This document shows, piece after piece, positions 8,090 through 16,350 of a stretch of 64,000 nt of DNA (position 1 is its first letter; the number at the start of each line of letters is the position of its first letter). Position numbers and translations under genes: made by a program. The notes under the pieces were generated by a model. It was given only the letters and a program-made list of their open reading frames with translations. It made no database searches and was not told where the DNA came from. Source of the DNA: Candidatus Villigracilaceae bacterium (GTDB lineage Bacteria; Chloroflexota; Anaerolineae; Anaerolineales; Villigracilaceae). The stretch is taken from contig JAPKMP010000012.1 in the NCBI GenBank assembly GCA_026645935.1, forward strand, positions 99,425 through 163,424, read 5' to 3'.

Positions 8090-9117
8090 GATCGGAGTTG
8101 CCGTGTGTACAAGGTGTACTCCCGCGTTACTTCACCCAAGCCGCCGTCAAATTTATCGGCGCGGTTGCCTGCCCGTAACATACAATGATTCACACATTTG
8201 TATCCTTTTTGCTTAAAACGCCGATACACTTCATAGGCAAGCGCCGCGCCGACCCCCTCCCCGCGGACGCGTGGCAATACGCCAAAGGTTTTGACGTTCA
8301 CCGTCCCGGTCATACGGTGATCGACAAACGAATAACATAATCCCACCGGGTTCTGCTGCGGATCCAAAATGAATAGCAACAGATCGGGGTCGAGCCTGCC
8401 AGCCGCACCCGCGTACAAGGCGCGAAATTCGTTTTCGGAAATATCAGTGAAATAATAATTTTCGCGGAACATATCTGTCGAGAGCCGGTAAACCAAGGAC
8501 ATTTCTGCAGATGCATCGGCTGGGTTGAAAGCCCGGACGGAATATCCCCAAGAGATCGCGCGTGAATGATATTCCCGCCACACATTCAGAACAGGATCCA
8601 GGTCGTTAACCATTTTGGTGACATAACGGGTGATGGGGGCAAAACCAAGTCTTTCCAACATTCCCGGATAATACGCCGGGTTACAGGGTTCCATGAGGAA
8701 GGTCGGCTGGTCGAAGCCTTTGGTGCGAAGGCGGTACGGGTGCCAAGTGTCAAAGTTCATCGGCGCAAAAATCGTGGATTTGGGTCCCAGTTTTGACCTC
8801 AACCAGGTCAGCGCTCCATCGACCATCCATTGCGCAGCCTGAAGATCATCATTGCAATCAAAGAAACCCAATTGTCCATAAGGCTGACCGTGTTCGTCAC
8901 GCAGCAAAGGGTTGATGATGGCGGTGACTCTTCCGACAATTTCGTTTCCATTCAAGACCAAAAAATTCCGCCAGAGGGAGGAGGAAAATCCGTCGGTGAG
9001 CAACCGCTCCTCATCGGGATCGGGCAGCCAGTTCGGGTCTGAGGCGTAAAGTCGCTGTGGAAAATCCAAAAATCGTTTCAGCAAGTCCCGGTCGAAATCA
9101 AAATCCAATACCTTCAT
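8086..9117 (-). CDS. GNAT-like acyltransferase domain protein
   Basis: The product is 343 aa from the ATG at 9117, chosen because it overlaps the preceding gene's stop (ATGA) and an upstream in-frame extension would lie inside that gene. Features are an N-terminal LYASDPNWLPD motif, a VGRVTAIIN strand, a GQLGFFDCNDD turn and a C-terminal acetyl-CoA-binding-like segment PRVRGEGVGAALAYEVYRRF. This resembles the atypical double-GNAT proteins with a DPNWVPP motif. From memory, the bacterial ceramide synthase of Caulobacter belongs to a GNAT-like family, so N-acylation of a lipid amine is a reasonable but unproven idea. Confidence 0.65.
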   Translation of the reverse strand: MKVLDFDFDRDLLKRFLDFPQRLYASDPNWLPDPDEERLLTDGFSSSLWRNFLVLNGNEIVGRVTAIINPLLRDEHGQPYGQLGFFDCNDDLQAAQWMVDGALTWLRSKLGPKSTIFAPMNFDTWHPYRLRTKGFDQPTFLMEPCNPAYYPGMLERLGFAPITRYVTKMVNDLDPVLNVWREYHSRAISWGYSVRAFNPADASAEMSLVYRLSTDMFRENYYFTDISENEFRALYAGAAGRLDPDLLLFILDPQQNPVGLCYSFVDHRMTGTVNVKTFGVLPRVRGEGVGAALAYEVYRRFKQKGYKCVNHCMLRAGNRADKFDGGLGEVTREYTLYTRQLRS

Positions 9118-9740
9118 GGAGTATGAATACCGATCAGATGGAGGCAAAGATAGGCAAACGCCACAGCCAGGATGATGATGGACTGAAGAACATATCGGGT
9201 CGGCTTTGGAAAACGCAAATTGCGAATCATGAAAAAACTCATCAGGAACAGGATCTGCGCCAGTATAAACCGGGAGATATCCCCCAGCCAGGACCAAAGC
9301 GGAAACGCCAACACAACGAAAAGCTGACTCCAGATCACTTGCAGACCGATGTGGTAGGCAGTCCCCGCTTCCTCCACGACGCCGGTCATGTTGAACTTCG
9401 AAAGCCTGAGCAGGCCGCCGGCGAGATATGCGAATAGCGAAATTATCGAAAGCGCGTCGTTCATGCCAATCTGAAATAAAATGTATAACGGCAGGACCAG
9501 ATATGTAAATACGTCGCAGAAACCATCCAGCTGTTTGCCGAATTCGCTTTCCAATTTCAAACGCCTCGCGATCAGGCCATCGAACATATCCGCGAACATC
9601 GCGCTCAACATGAATACGATGGCGAGACTAAGCCGACCTCGCGCAGCCTGATATAAACCGAGAGCGGAGAGCACCAAACTTCCCAGAGTTAAAACATCCA
9701 CCCAGGTTGGAGAGACAATGAAATAATCTTTTCGATTCAT
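9114..9740 (-). CDS. CDP-alcohol phosphatidyltransferase
   Basis: A 208-aa membrane protein with about six hydrophobic segments. It has the complete family signature in FDGLIARRLKLESEFGKQLD plus downstream D: D-G-x2-A-R-x8-G-x3-D-x3-D (G and Asp residues at about 56-80). The enzyme moves a CDP-linked lipid onto an alcohol head group. The spacing and GLLRLSKFNM segment resemble PssA-type phosphatidylserine synthases, but the acceptor is not determined. It is ATGA-coupled to both the lipid kinase upstream and the GNAT-like gene downstream. With a CdsA-like gene in the same operon, a complete CDP-lipid head-group module is present. Confidence 0.88.
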   Translation of the reverse strand: MNRKDYFIVSPTWVDVLTLGSLVLSALGLYQAARGRLSLAIVFMLSAMFADMFDGLIARRLKLESEFGKQLDGFCDVFTYLVLPLYILFQIGMNDALSIISLFAYLAGGLLRLSKFNMTGVVEEAGTAYHIGLQVIWSQLFVVLAFPLWSWLGDISRFILAQILFLMSFFMIRNLRFPKPTRYVLQSIIILAVAFAYLCLHLIGIHTP

Positions 9741-10615
9741 ACGATACAGCGAAGTTTACCCGGCAAAATCTCGAAACGAACTTCATGGATGTCCTCCCAT
9801 AACTCCCCATCGATCATAAGCCGCTTGGGATTCGGAAGCTTTAATGTCAGGCAACGAGCAGGCTTCTCTTCCGCTGTCCGATAAAAATAAGTGCGGCTCA
9901 GCACAGCCAGATTATGGGTGAATTGTCCCCAAAAGCCTGCCTTCGCCAACAGAATCTCGAATTTGCCGTCGCCGGTATCCGATTTCCGAAATGCGCGGAA
10001 ATTCCCCGCATGGCGGGTATTGTTTATCATGACGTTGGTTAATTTACGTTCCTGAAAAGGGCTGTCGTCGATGGATACTTTCAGGGAGAAGGCAGGTTGG
10101 CGCATTGCCTGAAGGGTGGCAGACAGCGGATAACACCAACTCCCCAGTTGTTTGAAGTAGCGATTCGCCAGTGAGACCACTTCCGCAGCGTATCCAATAG
10201 ACGCAGTGCTGATGGCAAGCCGCGATCTCGTTTGGTCTGAGGATCGAAAGATTATCTGTATCAGGTCAAGTGCGCGAAATTCATTTCTTTTTGCGGCGAG
10301 GAAGGCGGCATCCAGAGAGGTGACGGCGAAGTCGCGCGCCAGCCCGTTGCCCGTTCCGCCCGCGAGAAGCAACAAACTCTGCCGATCCAAATCCATACCG
10401 TTGACGACTTCTGCAACCGTTCCGTCGCCGCCGAAAACAGCGATATGATCACAGGTCGCGCCGCGGGCAAGTTCCTCCGCATGACCGTGGCGCTCCGTAA
10501 AGGCGACCTCTGTTTGAAGTTCATCCTCAAGGCGCCTTGCAAAGGATTCCTTCCAAGACGAGGAACGCGGATGCCCGGCAACCGGGTTGACAATTGCCAG
10601 CCAGCGGACTGTCAT
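9737..10615 (-). CDS. Diacylglycerol/sphingosine-kinase-family lipid kinase
   Basis: The 292-aa protein has the diacylglycerol kinase catalytic motifs: NPVAGHPRSS near the N-terminus, VFGGDGTVAEVVNG (nucleotide-binding GGDGT) and LAGGTGNGLARDF. The C-terminal beta-sandwich ends in MIDGELWEDIHEVRFEILPG. Soluble bacterial members (DgkB, YegS, BmrU, ceramide kinases) phosphorylate a lipid hydroxyl with ATP. Head-group specificity cannot be told. It starts 24 nt after the SCP2-like gene and overlaps the CDP-alcohol transferase gene by 4 bp. Logically it makes the lipid phosphate that the CdsA-like enzyme would activate. Confidence 0.87.
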   Translation of the reverse strand: MTVRWLAIVNPVAGHPRSSSWKESFARRLEDELQTEVAFTERHGHAEELARGATCDHIAVFGGDGTVAEVVNGMDLDRQSLLLLAGGTGNGLARDFAVTSLDAAFLAAKRNEFRALDLIQIIFRSSDQTRSRLAISTASIGYAAEVVSLANRYFKQLGSWCYPLSATLQAMRQPAFSLKVSIDDSPFQERKLTNVMINNTRHAGNFRAFRKSDTGDGKFEILLAKAGFWGQFTHNLAVLSRTYFYRTAEEKPARCLTLKLPNPKRLMIDGELWEDIHEVRFEILPGKLRCIV

Positions 10616-10639
10616 GTAACGATATTCTTCGCCCTGGCA

Positions 10640-11254
10640 TTAATGCACAGTGATTTCCTCGCGCCAGTCGACGTACCATTTGGCTAAGCCCGCCCAATCG
10701 GATACCTTACCAGAGGCGTCTGCGGCTAGCACCCTGCGCTGAAAATCCAGAAGTTGGGCGGGAGTCAGCGCCAGCCTCCGGTTCGGCGTGCCATGCAGAC
10801 CGGGAATCACCAGCCATTGTTTGTTGACGTAGACGATCGTAAGCTGAAGGTCCTCGTTGCCACTCGGGTCGATCAGAACTTCCTGCCAATACGTATCGAC
10901 CTTGACGATCTTATGCACGGCGGTGTTGCTCAGGATCGGCATCGCCAATGCGGCTTTCAGGCAGGGCACCATCATGAACTTCACGATCCGATATTCTTCC
11001 TCGGCGCTGATCGTGTCATCCGAGAATGCCTGTACCAGGTTGCCCACATTTTCGCTTTTCAACGGAATGACGAAGTTCGGCTTTTTGGCATGAAACCCGG
11101 ATACCACCTCCGCGCTGTCTCCACGATGCAGAATGGTATATTTTTCACCCGTATCCGTTATTTCAAGATGAACCTGGGTAAACAAACCCTTGAACCACTC
11201 AAGCACGGACTTCTTTTGGGTCAATTGTTCAAGCAAAGATTGATTCGAACTCAT
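10640..11254 (-). CDS. SCP2-like putative lipid carrier, first gene of lipid operon
   Basis: A 204-aa soluble protein. Residues about 25-105 read like an SCP2 sterol/lipid-binding fold: VHLEITDTGEKYTILHRGD, PNFVIPLKSENVGNL and AFSDDTISAEEEYRIVKFMM. This is a pattern judgement, not a signature match. The C-terminal half contains Trp-rich strands and ends in WYVDWREEITVH. There is a strong RBS (AGGAGGT, 11259-11265 on the complement) before ATG 11254. Position at the head of a lipid-enzyme operon supports a carrier role. It could be an unrelated domain of unknown function. Confidence 0.6.
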   Translation of the reverse strand: MSSNQSLLEQLTQKKSVLEWFKGLFTQVHLEITDTGEKYTILHRGDSAEVVSGFHAKKPNFVIPLKSENVGNLVQAFSDDTISAEEEYRIVKFMMVPCLKAALAMPILSNTAVHKIVKVDTYWQEVLIDPSGNEDLQLTIVYVNKQWLVIPGLHGTPNRRLALTPAQLLDFQRRVLAADASGKVSDWAGLAKWYVDWREEITVH

Positions 11255-11325
11255 GAGAACCTCCTATCGGACTCCGGTCGGATTATTCGGGTTATTATGA
11301 CAGATTTCGTCAAAAAAGCAAGACG

Positions 11326-12018
11326 TTATATGTTCAGCCACCACACACCGGTACATTCCGGCAGAATCGTCCATTTTTTTTGTCCGACCTGATTCGCCAA
11401 CTCGTCGCCGAAGAAGAAGCGGGAAAGCTCATCTGCTTCAGCAAGGGATTCAAACATGTAATCCGTGCGGATCCATTTGTTTCGAAATCCGACTTCATCC
11501 AACCATGGATAAAAATCCTTGAGGTGTTCGAGCCTGACGGGAGACTCGTTCCCCGTACCAAACGATTCAAAGAGGACGATGGGGCTTCCCGGCTTTAGAA
11601 CGCGTTTCATTTCCGCGAGCCAATTCTCCAGTTCTCTCTTCCAAGTATCAGGATTCCATACCGCCAGGTAACTTACACTCCACCCAGAGACAGCCAGGTT
11701 GGCAGATTGATCCGACACGGGGAGTTTTCTATGATCGGCGATTTCCACCCGCCAGTTCGACAATCCGCTTTTGACTAATTTCTCGCGGCAAACCCGCAGC
11801 ATTTCCTCCGACACGTCAAAGGCGCGGACGCCAGTCACATGCGGCGCAAGCATGCAGGCCAATCTCCCGGTGCCCGCTCCGAGGTCCAAAACGAGGCGGT
11901 CTTCGAGAGGCGTGATCTCCTTCAGGGATTTGAGAATGTTTCCCTGATAATCCTCGCGCGCGATCAACGCCTCGTATTTATCCCCTTCGGTCTTGTAGAT
12001 TTCTTCCTGAGTAGTCAT
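11326..12018 (-). CDS. Class I SAM-dependent methyltransferase
   Basis: The product is 230 aa from ATG 12018 (MTTQEEIYKTEGDKY). Motif I is VLDLGAGTGRLACMLA, followed by an acidic post-I AFDVSEEMLRVC and the motif II/III region EMKRVLKPGSPIVLFE. It is a UbiE/COQ5-like small-molecule methyltransferase with unidentified substrate. A longer in-frame extension exists but runs antisense into the divergent gene. ATG 12018 has TATAAT only 6 nt upstream and no SD, suggesting a leaderless mRNA. It lies 71 bp upstream of the lipid operon on the same strand and could be co-transcribed. Confidence 0.83.
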   Translation of the reverse strand: MTTQEEIYKTEGDKYEALIAREDYQGNILKSLKEITPLEDRLVLDLGAGTGRLACMLAPHVTGVRAFDVSEEMLRVCREKLVKSGLSNWRVEIADHRKLPVSDQSANLAVSGWSVSYLAVWNPDTWKRELENWLAEMKRVLKPGSPIVLFESFGTGNESPVRLEHLKDFYPWLDEVGFRNKWIRTDYMFESLAEADELSRFFFGDELANQVGQKKWTILPECTGVWWLNI

Positions 12019-12024
12019 GGGCTG

Positions 12025-12030
12025 ATTATA
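12025..12030 (-). promoter_or_regulatory. -10 box of leaderless methyltransferase promoter
   Basis: TATAAT on the minus strand ends 6 nt before ATG 12018, and no SD sequence fits between. A consensus -35 was not found at 16-18 nt. With normal -10 to start spacing, transcription would begin at or next to the A of ATG. Confidence 0.5.
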
Positions 12031-12100
12031 AATCAGTCCCCTGGCGGGTTTTTTGACCAGAGGCGGTTGTGCTATTCTCCTGCAACAAAGGAGAAGACAG

Positions 12101-12514
12101 ATGAATATCTCGCCGGAACGACAATTCGATTTTTGGCTCGGTGAATGGAACGCGGTTTGGGATGGCGGCCGGGGGACGAATCGCGTCGAGATGGCATTCG
12201 ACGGAAAGGTGGTGATGGAAAATTTTACAGCGCCTGACTTGATCGGCATGAGCGTTTCATGCTACGACCCTGAGCGGAATCTGTGGTGCCAGACCTGGGT
12301 GGACAATACCGGTTCGTACCTCGACTTCACAGGCGGATTCGAGGATGGAGAGATGATCCTGGCTCGTGACGCGGTCGTGAATGGCGAGCGATGTAAACAG
12401 CGCATGGTCTGGTCCAATATCGAAGCCAGGCAATTCGACTGGAGCTGGGAGCGTTCCGATGACGGAGGGGTGACCTGGCAGATCAGGTGGCGAATCAAAT
12501 ACACACGCAAATAA
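12101..12514 (+). CDS. DUF1579-like small protein
   Basis: The product is 137 aa, starting MNISPERQFDFWLGEWNAVW at ATG 12101 with AAGGAG at 12087-12092. The FDFWLGEW entry, the MVWSNIEARQFDWSWERSDDGG segment and the W-rich beta pattern resemble DUF1579/lipocalin-like single-domain proteins that estimate as calycin folds. Function is unknown. It is divergent from the methyltransferase (82-bp shared upstream region). Confidence 0.6.
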   Translation: MNISPERQFDFWLGEWNAVWDGGRGTNRVEMAFDGKVVMENFTAPDLIGMSVSCYDPERNLWCQTWVDNTGSYLDFTGGFEDGEMILARDAVVNGERCKQRMVWSNIEARQFDWSWERSDDGGVTWQIRWRIKYTRK

Positions 12515-12520
12515 GTTGTT

Positions 12521-12526
12521 TATAAT
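12521..12526 (+). promoter_or_regulatory. -10 box of leaderless YbaK-family promoter
   Basis: TATAAT ends 6 nt before ATG 12533. The intervening TGGCGG gives no proper SD spacing. It lies directly after the stop of the preceding gene, so the deacylase gene probably has its own promoter and a leaderless transcript. Confidence 0.5.
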
Positions 12527-12532
12527 TGGCGG

Positions 12533-13009
12533 ATGCCCACGCTATCCCCCTCCGCCCAAAAAATCCAAAACCTATTGATCGAACTCGGTTACAGCTACTC
12601 CGTGATCGAACACGCCGAATCGACCCGAACCGCCCAGGAAGCCGCCGACCGCGCTGGCTGCGAACTGGGTCAAATCGTAAAGTCTTTGATCTTTCGCGGA
12701 AAATCCAGCGGCAAGCCGATCCTGGTATTGACGTCGGGTCCGAACCGCGCAAACGAAAAGCTTGTCAGCGAATACGCAGGCGAACCGATCGGCAAGGCAG
12801 ACGCGGACTTCGTTCGCGCCGTGACAGGATTTGCCATCGGAGGCGTGCCGCCGATCGGTCACGCCCAACAAATGGAAACCTATATTGATGAGAGCTTCCT
12901 CCAATATGAAACGGTGTGGGCAGCGGCGGGAACGCCAAATGCGATCTTCGAATTAAAGACCTCCGACCTGCAAAAAATGACGAGCGGAAGGGTCGTTAGC
13001 ATAACGTGA
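12533..13009 (+). CDS. YbaK/ProX-family aminoacyl-tRNA deacylase
   Basis: A 158-aa single-domain protein matching the YbaK/EbsC fold: EHAESTRTAQEAADRAGCE, the conserved VKSLIF lysine (K50), and FAIGGVPPIGHA, which is the family's GG-x-P-P-x-G-H motif. Family members hydrolyse mischarged tRNAs such as Cys- or Ala-tRNA(Pro) in trans. Exact specificity is not visible. The gene is followed by a GTG start that overlaps its TGA stop. Confidence 0.85.
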   Translation: MPTLSPSAQKIQNLLIELGYSYSVIEHAESTRTAQEAADRAGCELGQIVKSLIFRGKSSGKPILVLTSGPNRANEKLVSEYAGEPIGKADADFVRAVTGFAIGGVPPIGHAQQMETYIDESFLQYETVWAAAGTPNAIFELKTSDLQKMTSGRVVSIT

Positions 13010-13464
13010 ACGACATCCATAATTTCCTGCATTACCACGATAAACTGTCCAGCAGCGGCATGCCCCTGCCGGAACAAATGAAATCCATCGCGGATGCGGG
13101 GGTGCAATTGGTCATCAATCTTGCTCCGCATGATGCGCCAGATGCCGTACCTAATGAAGAAAAAGTTGCCGCTGCGCTGAGCATGGATTACGTCAACATC
13201 CCTGTCAATTGGGGGACGCCAACGAAAGATGGATTAAATCTCTTCATGGACAGGATGGATGCAAACAACGAAAAGAAAATCCACGTGCATTGCGAGGCGA
13301 ATTTCAGGGCAACCGCATTCATTGCAATATATCGCATCCTCAGACTTGGATGGAGGGAAGAAGACGCCTTCGAGATAATGCACAAGATCTGGGATGAGGA
13401 CGCATACCCGGTCTGGAAGATGTTCATCGAAGACGCGATAAAAAGAAGCCCAAGCGGAACCTAG
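13006..13464 (+). CDS. Atypical protein tyrosine phosphatase-like protein (C-x4-R loop)
   Basis: The 152-aa product starts at GTG 13006, overlapping the previous stop (GTGA). It resembles the DUF442/dual-specificity-phosphatase-like group: INLAPHDAPDAVPNE, DYVNIPVNWGTPT and the P-loop-like VHCEANFRATAF. The loop is C96-x4-R101, one residue shorter than the canonical C-x5-R phosphatase loop. The group's usual Asp general acid is not obvious. It may bind phosphate or have altered catalysis. Coupling to the deacylase gene is seen, but no functional link is known. Confidence 0.7.
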   Translation: MNDIHNFLHYHDKLSSSGMPLPEQMKSIADAGVQLVINLAPHDAPDAVPNEEKVAAALSMDYVNIPVNWGTPTKDGLNLFMDRMDANNEKKIHVHCEANFRATAFIAIYRILRLGWREEDAFEIMHKIWDEDAYPVWKMFIEDAIKRSPSGT

Positions 13465-13509
13465 CGGCCGCCCTGATGATTTGATCCTCATTACACAATG
13501 GAGTCTATT

Positions 13510-14253
13510 ATGTTGGAATTTTTCTCCGTCGAACACACAAAAACCTCCCTGCAAATTTTCGGTCCCAAACATTTGACCGTGGTGGTGGTCTTCGTGCTAT
13601 TCTGGTTATCGCTGTTCTATTTCCGCGGTATTTGGAACGAGAAGCAGAGAAACACCGTGCGGCTAATGCTGGCGATCCTGCTGGCGGTCAACGAGATCGG
13701 GCTGCATCTCTGGTCTGCATACTGGGGTATTTGGAATGTTCAAACCATGCTGCCGCTGCACATGTGCAGCATGATCCTATGGATCATCGTCTTCATGGTA
13801 TTAATTCATAATCATTCCCTTTATGATTTCGCCTACTTTTTGGGTATCGGCGGCGCATTGCAAGCCTTCCTCACACCCGCGGACGGTGCGATGTACGACA
13901 TCCCCCATTACCGCATCATGCAAACGCTCATCGCGCACGGATTGATCATCTCCATCCCGCTCTTCATGACGATCGTGGACGGATACCGTCCAACCCTTGC
14001 GTCGTTCAAACGCATCTTCATCTGGACGAACATCTACATGGTGATCATCTTTTTCCTGAACTACGCCATCGGCAGCAATTATTTGTTCATCGCCCAAAAG
14101 CCGCCCTCACCCACCCTGATGGACATCCTCTCGCCCTGGCCCTGGTACATCCCCCAATTGGAAGTCGTTGCCTTTGTGATCTTCTTTATTATGTACATCC
14201 CGTTCCTGGTCAAAGACCGGCTGGAAAAATCGGCGCAGGTCAAATCAGCCTGA
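13510..14253 (+). CDS. YwaF/TIGR02206-type integral membrane protein
   Basis: The product is 247 aa with about six to seven transmembrane segments. Characteristic motifs of the YwaF group are NEIGLHLWSAYWG, LPLHMCSM and GIGGALQAFLTPADG. Function is not established. ATG 13510 is preferred over ATG 13498, which is in frame 4 codons earlier, because GGAG at 13500-13503 is well spaced. A strong terminator follows. Confidence 0.8.
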   Translation: MLEFFSVEHTKTSLQIFGPKHLTVVVVFVLFWLSLFYFRGIWNEKQRNTVRLMLAILLAVNEIGLHLWSAYWGIWNVQTMLPLHMCSMILWIIVFMVLIHNHSLYDFAYFLGIGGALQAFLTPADGAMYDIPHYRIMQTLIAHGLIISIPLFMTIVDGYRPTLASFKRIFIWTNIYMVIIFFLNYAIGSNYLFIAQKPPSPTLMDILSPWPWYIPQLEVVAFVIFFIMYIPFLVKDRLEKSAQVKSA

Positions 14254-14267
14254 GAAGTTCAAAAACC

Positions 14268-14297
14268 GCCCAGACTGTAACAGTCCGGGCATTTTTG
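14268..14297 (+). terminator. Rho-independent terminator
   Basis: Stem GCCCAGACTG / CAGTCCGGGC (one mismatch) at 14268-14277 and 14281-14290 with loop TAA, followed by ATTTTTG. It closes the membrane-protein transcript before the tyrosine degradation genes. Confidence 0.8.
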
Positions 14298-14356
14298 TTT
14301 ATTGCGCCCGCCGGTCATTTATCGTAGAATCCGGCAAACCAACCAAAGGAGAGAAA

Positions 14357-15484
14357 ATGGCAACAAAAGCGAAAACTGAATCGCGCCCCATGACCGAAGA
14401 GGCGGATTTCCTCCAAATCAAGTCGGTTGACCATGTCCATTTCTATGTGGGCAATGCCAAGCACGCCATGTATTATTGGTGGAAGGCGTACGGATTCAAA
14501 CCCGTCGCTTATTCGGGATTGGAAACCGGCAACCGCGAATTCGCTTCGTACGTGCTCGAATCGGGCCAGGCGCGCTTTGTCGTCTCCGCGCCTTATTCCC
14601 CTTCCAGCCCGCTTGCGTCCCATCACATGGTTCATGGCGACGGCGTCAAAGTCATCGCGCTCGGCGTGGACGATGTGGAAAATGCCTGGCGCGAGACCAC
14701 CAGCCGCGGAGCCAAATCCGCGTGGATGCCGCGCGACGAAAAGGATGATTTCGGCATTTACCGCACATCCGCCATCTATACATACGGCGAGACCCTGCAC
14801 GTCTTCGTAGACCGCGACGATTACAAAGGCGCCTTCGCTCCCACCTACAAAGCTATCAATTACGAAACCGACTCCACCGGGCTCGCCGCCATCGACCACA
14901 TCGTCGGCAACGTGCAGCTCGGCAAGATGAATCACTGGGTTAATTTCTATCATCGGGTGATGGGCTTCCGTCAGCTCATGCACTTCGACGACAAGGACAT
15001 TTCCACCGAGTATTCCGCGCTCATGTCCAAGGTCATGCAGAATGGGAACGGACGGGTCAAGTTCCCGATCAACGAACCCGCGGAGGGTAAACGCAAAAGC
15101 CAGATAGAAGAATATCTCGATTACTATCTCACACCAGGCGCGCAGCATGTCGCCATCATCACCGGCGATATCATCGAAACCGTCGACAAGCTCCGTAAAA
15201 ACGGCGTGGAATTCCTGCGCGTGCCGGACACCTACTACGAAATGCTTCCCGACCGTGTGGGCAAGATCAAAGAAGATTTCAAGACCATTCACGAACTTGG
15301 CATTTTGGTCGATAAAGACGACGAAGGCTATCTCCTGCAGATATTCACCCGCCCCATTCAGGACCGCCCCACCATGTTCATCGAGGTGATTCAACGCCAC
15401 GGCGCGCAGGGATTCGGCAAGGGAAACTTCAAAGCCCTGTTCGAATCACTCGAATTGGAACAGGAACGACGCGGGAATCTATAG
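14357..15484 (+). CDS. hpd: 4-hydroxyphenylpyruvate dioxygenase
   Basis: The 375-aa, two-domain vicinal-oxygen-chelate protein matches HPPD throughout. The Fe ligands fit AAIDHIVGNV (His, near residue 182), GAQHVAIITGD (His, near 260) and TMFIEVIQRHG (Glu, near 343). The C-terminal gate helix GFGKGNFKALFESLE...RRGNL is diagnostic. It converts 4-hydroxyphenylpyruvate and O2 to homogentisate. SD AAAGGAGA precedes ATG 14357. Two lipoprotein genes and hmgA follow on the same strand at short spacing, so tyrosine breakdown is the likely pathway, but homogentisate for prenylquinone synthesis is an alternative. Confidence 0.95.
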   Translation: MATKAKTESRPMTEEADFLQIKSVDHVHFYVGNAKHAMYYWWKAYGFKPVAYSGLETGNREFASYVLESGQARFVVSAPYSPSSPLASHHMVHGDGVKVIALGVDDVENAWRETTSRGAKSAWMPRDEKDDFGIYRTSAIYTYGETLHVFVDRDDYKGAFAPTYKAINYETDSTGLAAIDHIVGNVQLGKMNHWVNFYHRVMGFRQLMHFDDKDISTEYSALMSKVMQNGNGRVKFPINEPAEGKRKSQIEEYLDYYLTPGAQHVAIITGDIIETVDKLRKNGVEFLRVPDTYYEMLPDRVGKIKEDFKTIHELGILVDKDDEGYLLQIFTRPIQDRPTMFIEVIQRHGAQGFGKGNFKALFESLELEQERRGNL

Positions 15485-15485
15485 G

Positions 15486-16343
15486 ATGAAGAAACTTTCA
15501 AGCCTGTCGATCCTGATGCCATTCCTCCTGCAGGCATGCGGAGCCATACCCGCTTCAGCGCCCGCCCAGCCCAACGTGGAAACTGTTGTTGCTGCCACAT
15601 TAAATGCCGTCACACAACAGGCGGCAAACGCACCGACTGAATCCAGTGGAACAGCAATCAACTTTCAAAACATCAATTTTGTAATTCCTCAAGGGCTCGC
15701 AAGCGGCGCGAACGGCGAGATCGTCCCGCTTGTGGATGAATCGCAGGGACCCTGGGGAGTCGCGCCGGAACATCTGCTTTTTACACTCCAGGACTATCCC
15801 GCGCCATCAGAGGATGGTTTCGATGCGGTGATACGCATTTACCCGGCGCAAGCATATGCAGACGTCAACCCCTGGGCGGAAGGCAGCATCGACCGTTTGC
15901 GGGCGATTCTGGCAAGCCCCGGCATGACAATAACAAACGATAACGCGCCTACGGTTCCATTCAACGGCGCGGCCGCGCAACAATACGCTGCGCAGATTCA
16001 ACGCCTCTCCTTCATTAGCGGAAACGGCATCCGCATGATCTCGCAATATGGGCAGTTTCCTGGTCCAATTACCAAAAACAACAGCTTCTATCATTACGAA
16101 GGATTGACGAGCGATGGGAAGTATCTCATTGCCGCCTTACTCCCGTTGACTCTTCCCCTGCAATCCACCTCTGAGAATCCTTCCGCTGACGGGGTTGTTT
16201 ATCCCGCCGACATCTCGGATTCCGAAGGTTTGACCGCATATTATCAGGGCATAACGGACGTGTTGAATTCCGCCAACCCGGATTCTTTCCAACCGACGCT
16301 TACCCAACTGGATGCGCTTATGCAATCCATTGCCGTCCGATAG
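15486..16343 (+). CDS. Lipoprotein A of the homogentisate operon
   Basis: The 285-aa product has a signal peptide with lipobox LLQAC (Cys near residue 18). The mature part resembles its downstream neighbour: a beta-rich domain with FYHYEGLTSDGKYLIAALLP and a C-terminal helix NPDSFQPTLTQLDALMQSI. No family name could be assigned. It starts one base after the hpd stop, so it is translated from the same mRNA. A role at the membrane in substrate sensing or binding is only inferred from position. Confidence 0.75.
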   Translation: MKKLSSLSILMPFLLQACGAIPASAPAQPNVETVVAATLNAVTQQAANAPTESSGTAINFQNINFVIPQGLASGANGEIVPLVDESQGPWGVAPEHLLFTLQDYPAPSEDGFDAVIRIYPAQAYADVNPWAEGSIDRLRAILASPGMTITNDNAPTVPFNGAAAQQYAAQIQRLSFISGNGIRMISQYGQFPGPITKNNSFYHYEGLTSDGKYLIAALLPLTLPLQSTSENPSADGVVYPADISDSEGLTAYYQGITDVLNSANPDSFQPTLTQLDALMQSIAVR

Positions 16344-16350
16344 GATTCAG

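Noticed and set aside
2321..11254. Archaeal-type ether-lipid pathway
   Set aside because: UbiA, CdsA-like and CDP-alcohol genes fit in part, but G1P dehydrogenase and GGGP synthase genes are absent in the window, and the AMP ligase and GNAT do not belong to it.
14315..15400. 361-codon open frame opposite hpd
   Set aside because: Fully antisense to a highly conserved dioxygenase gene; no family motif.
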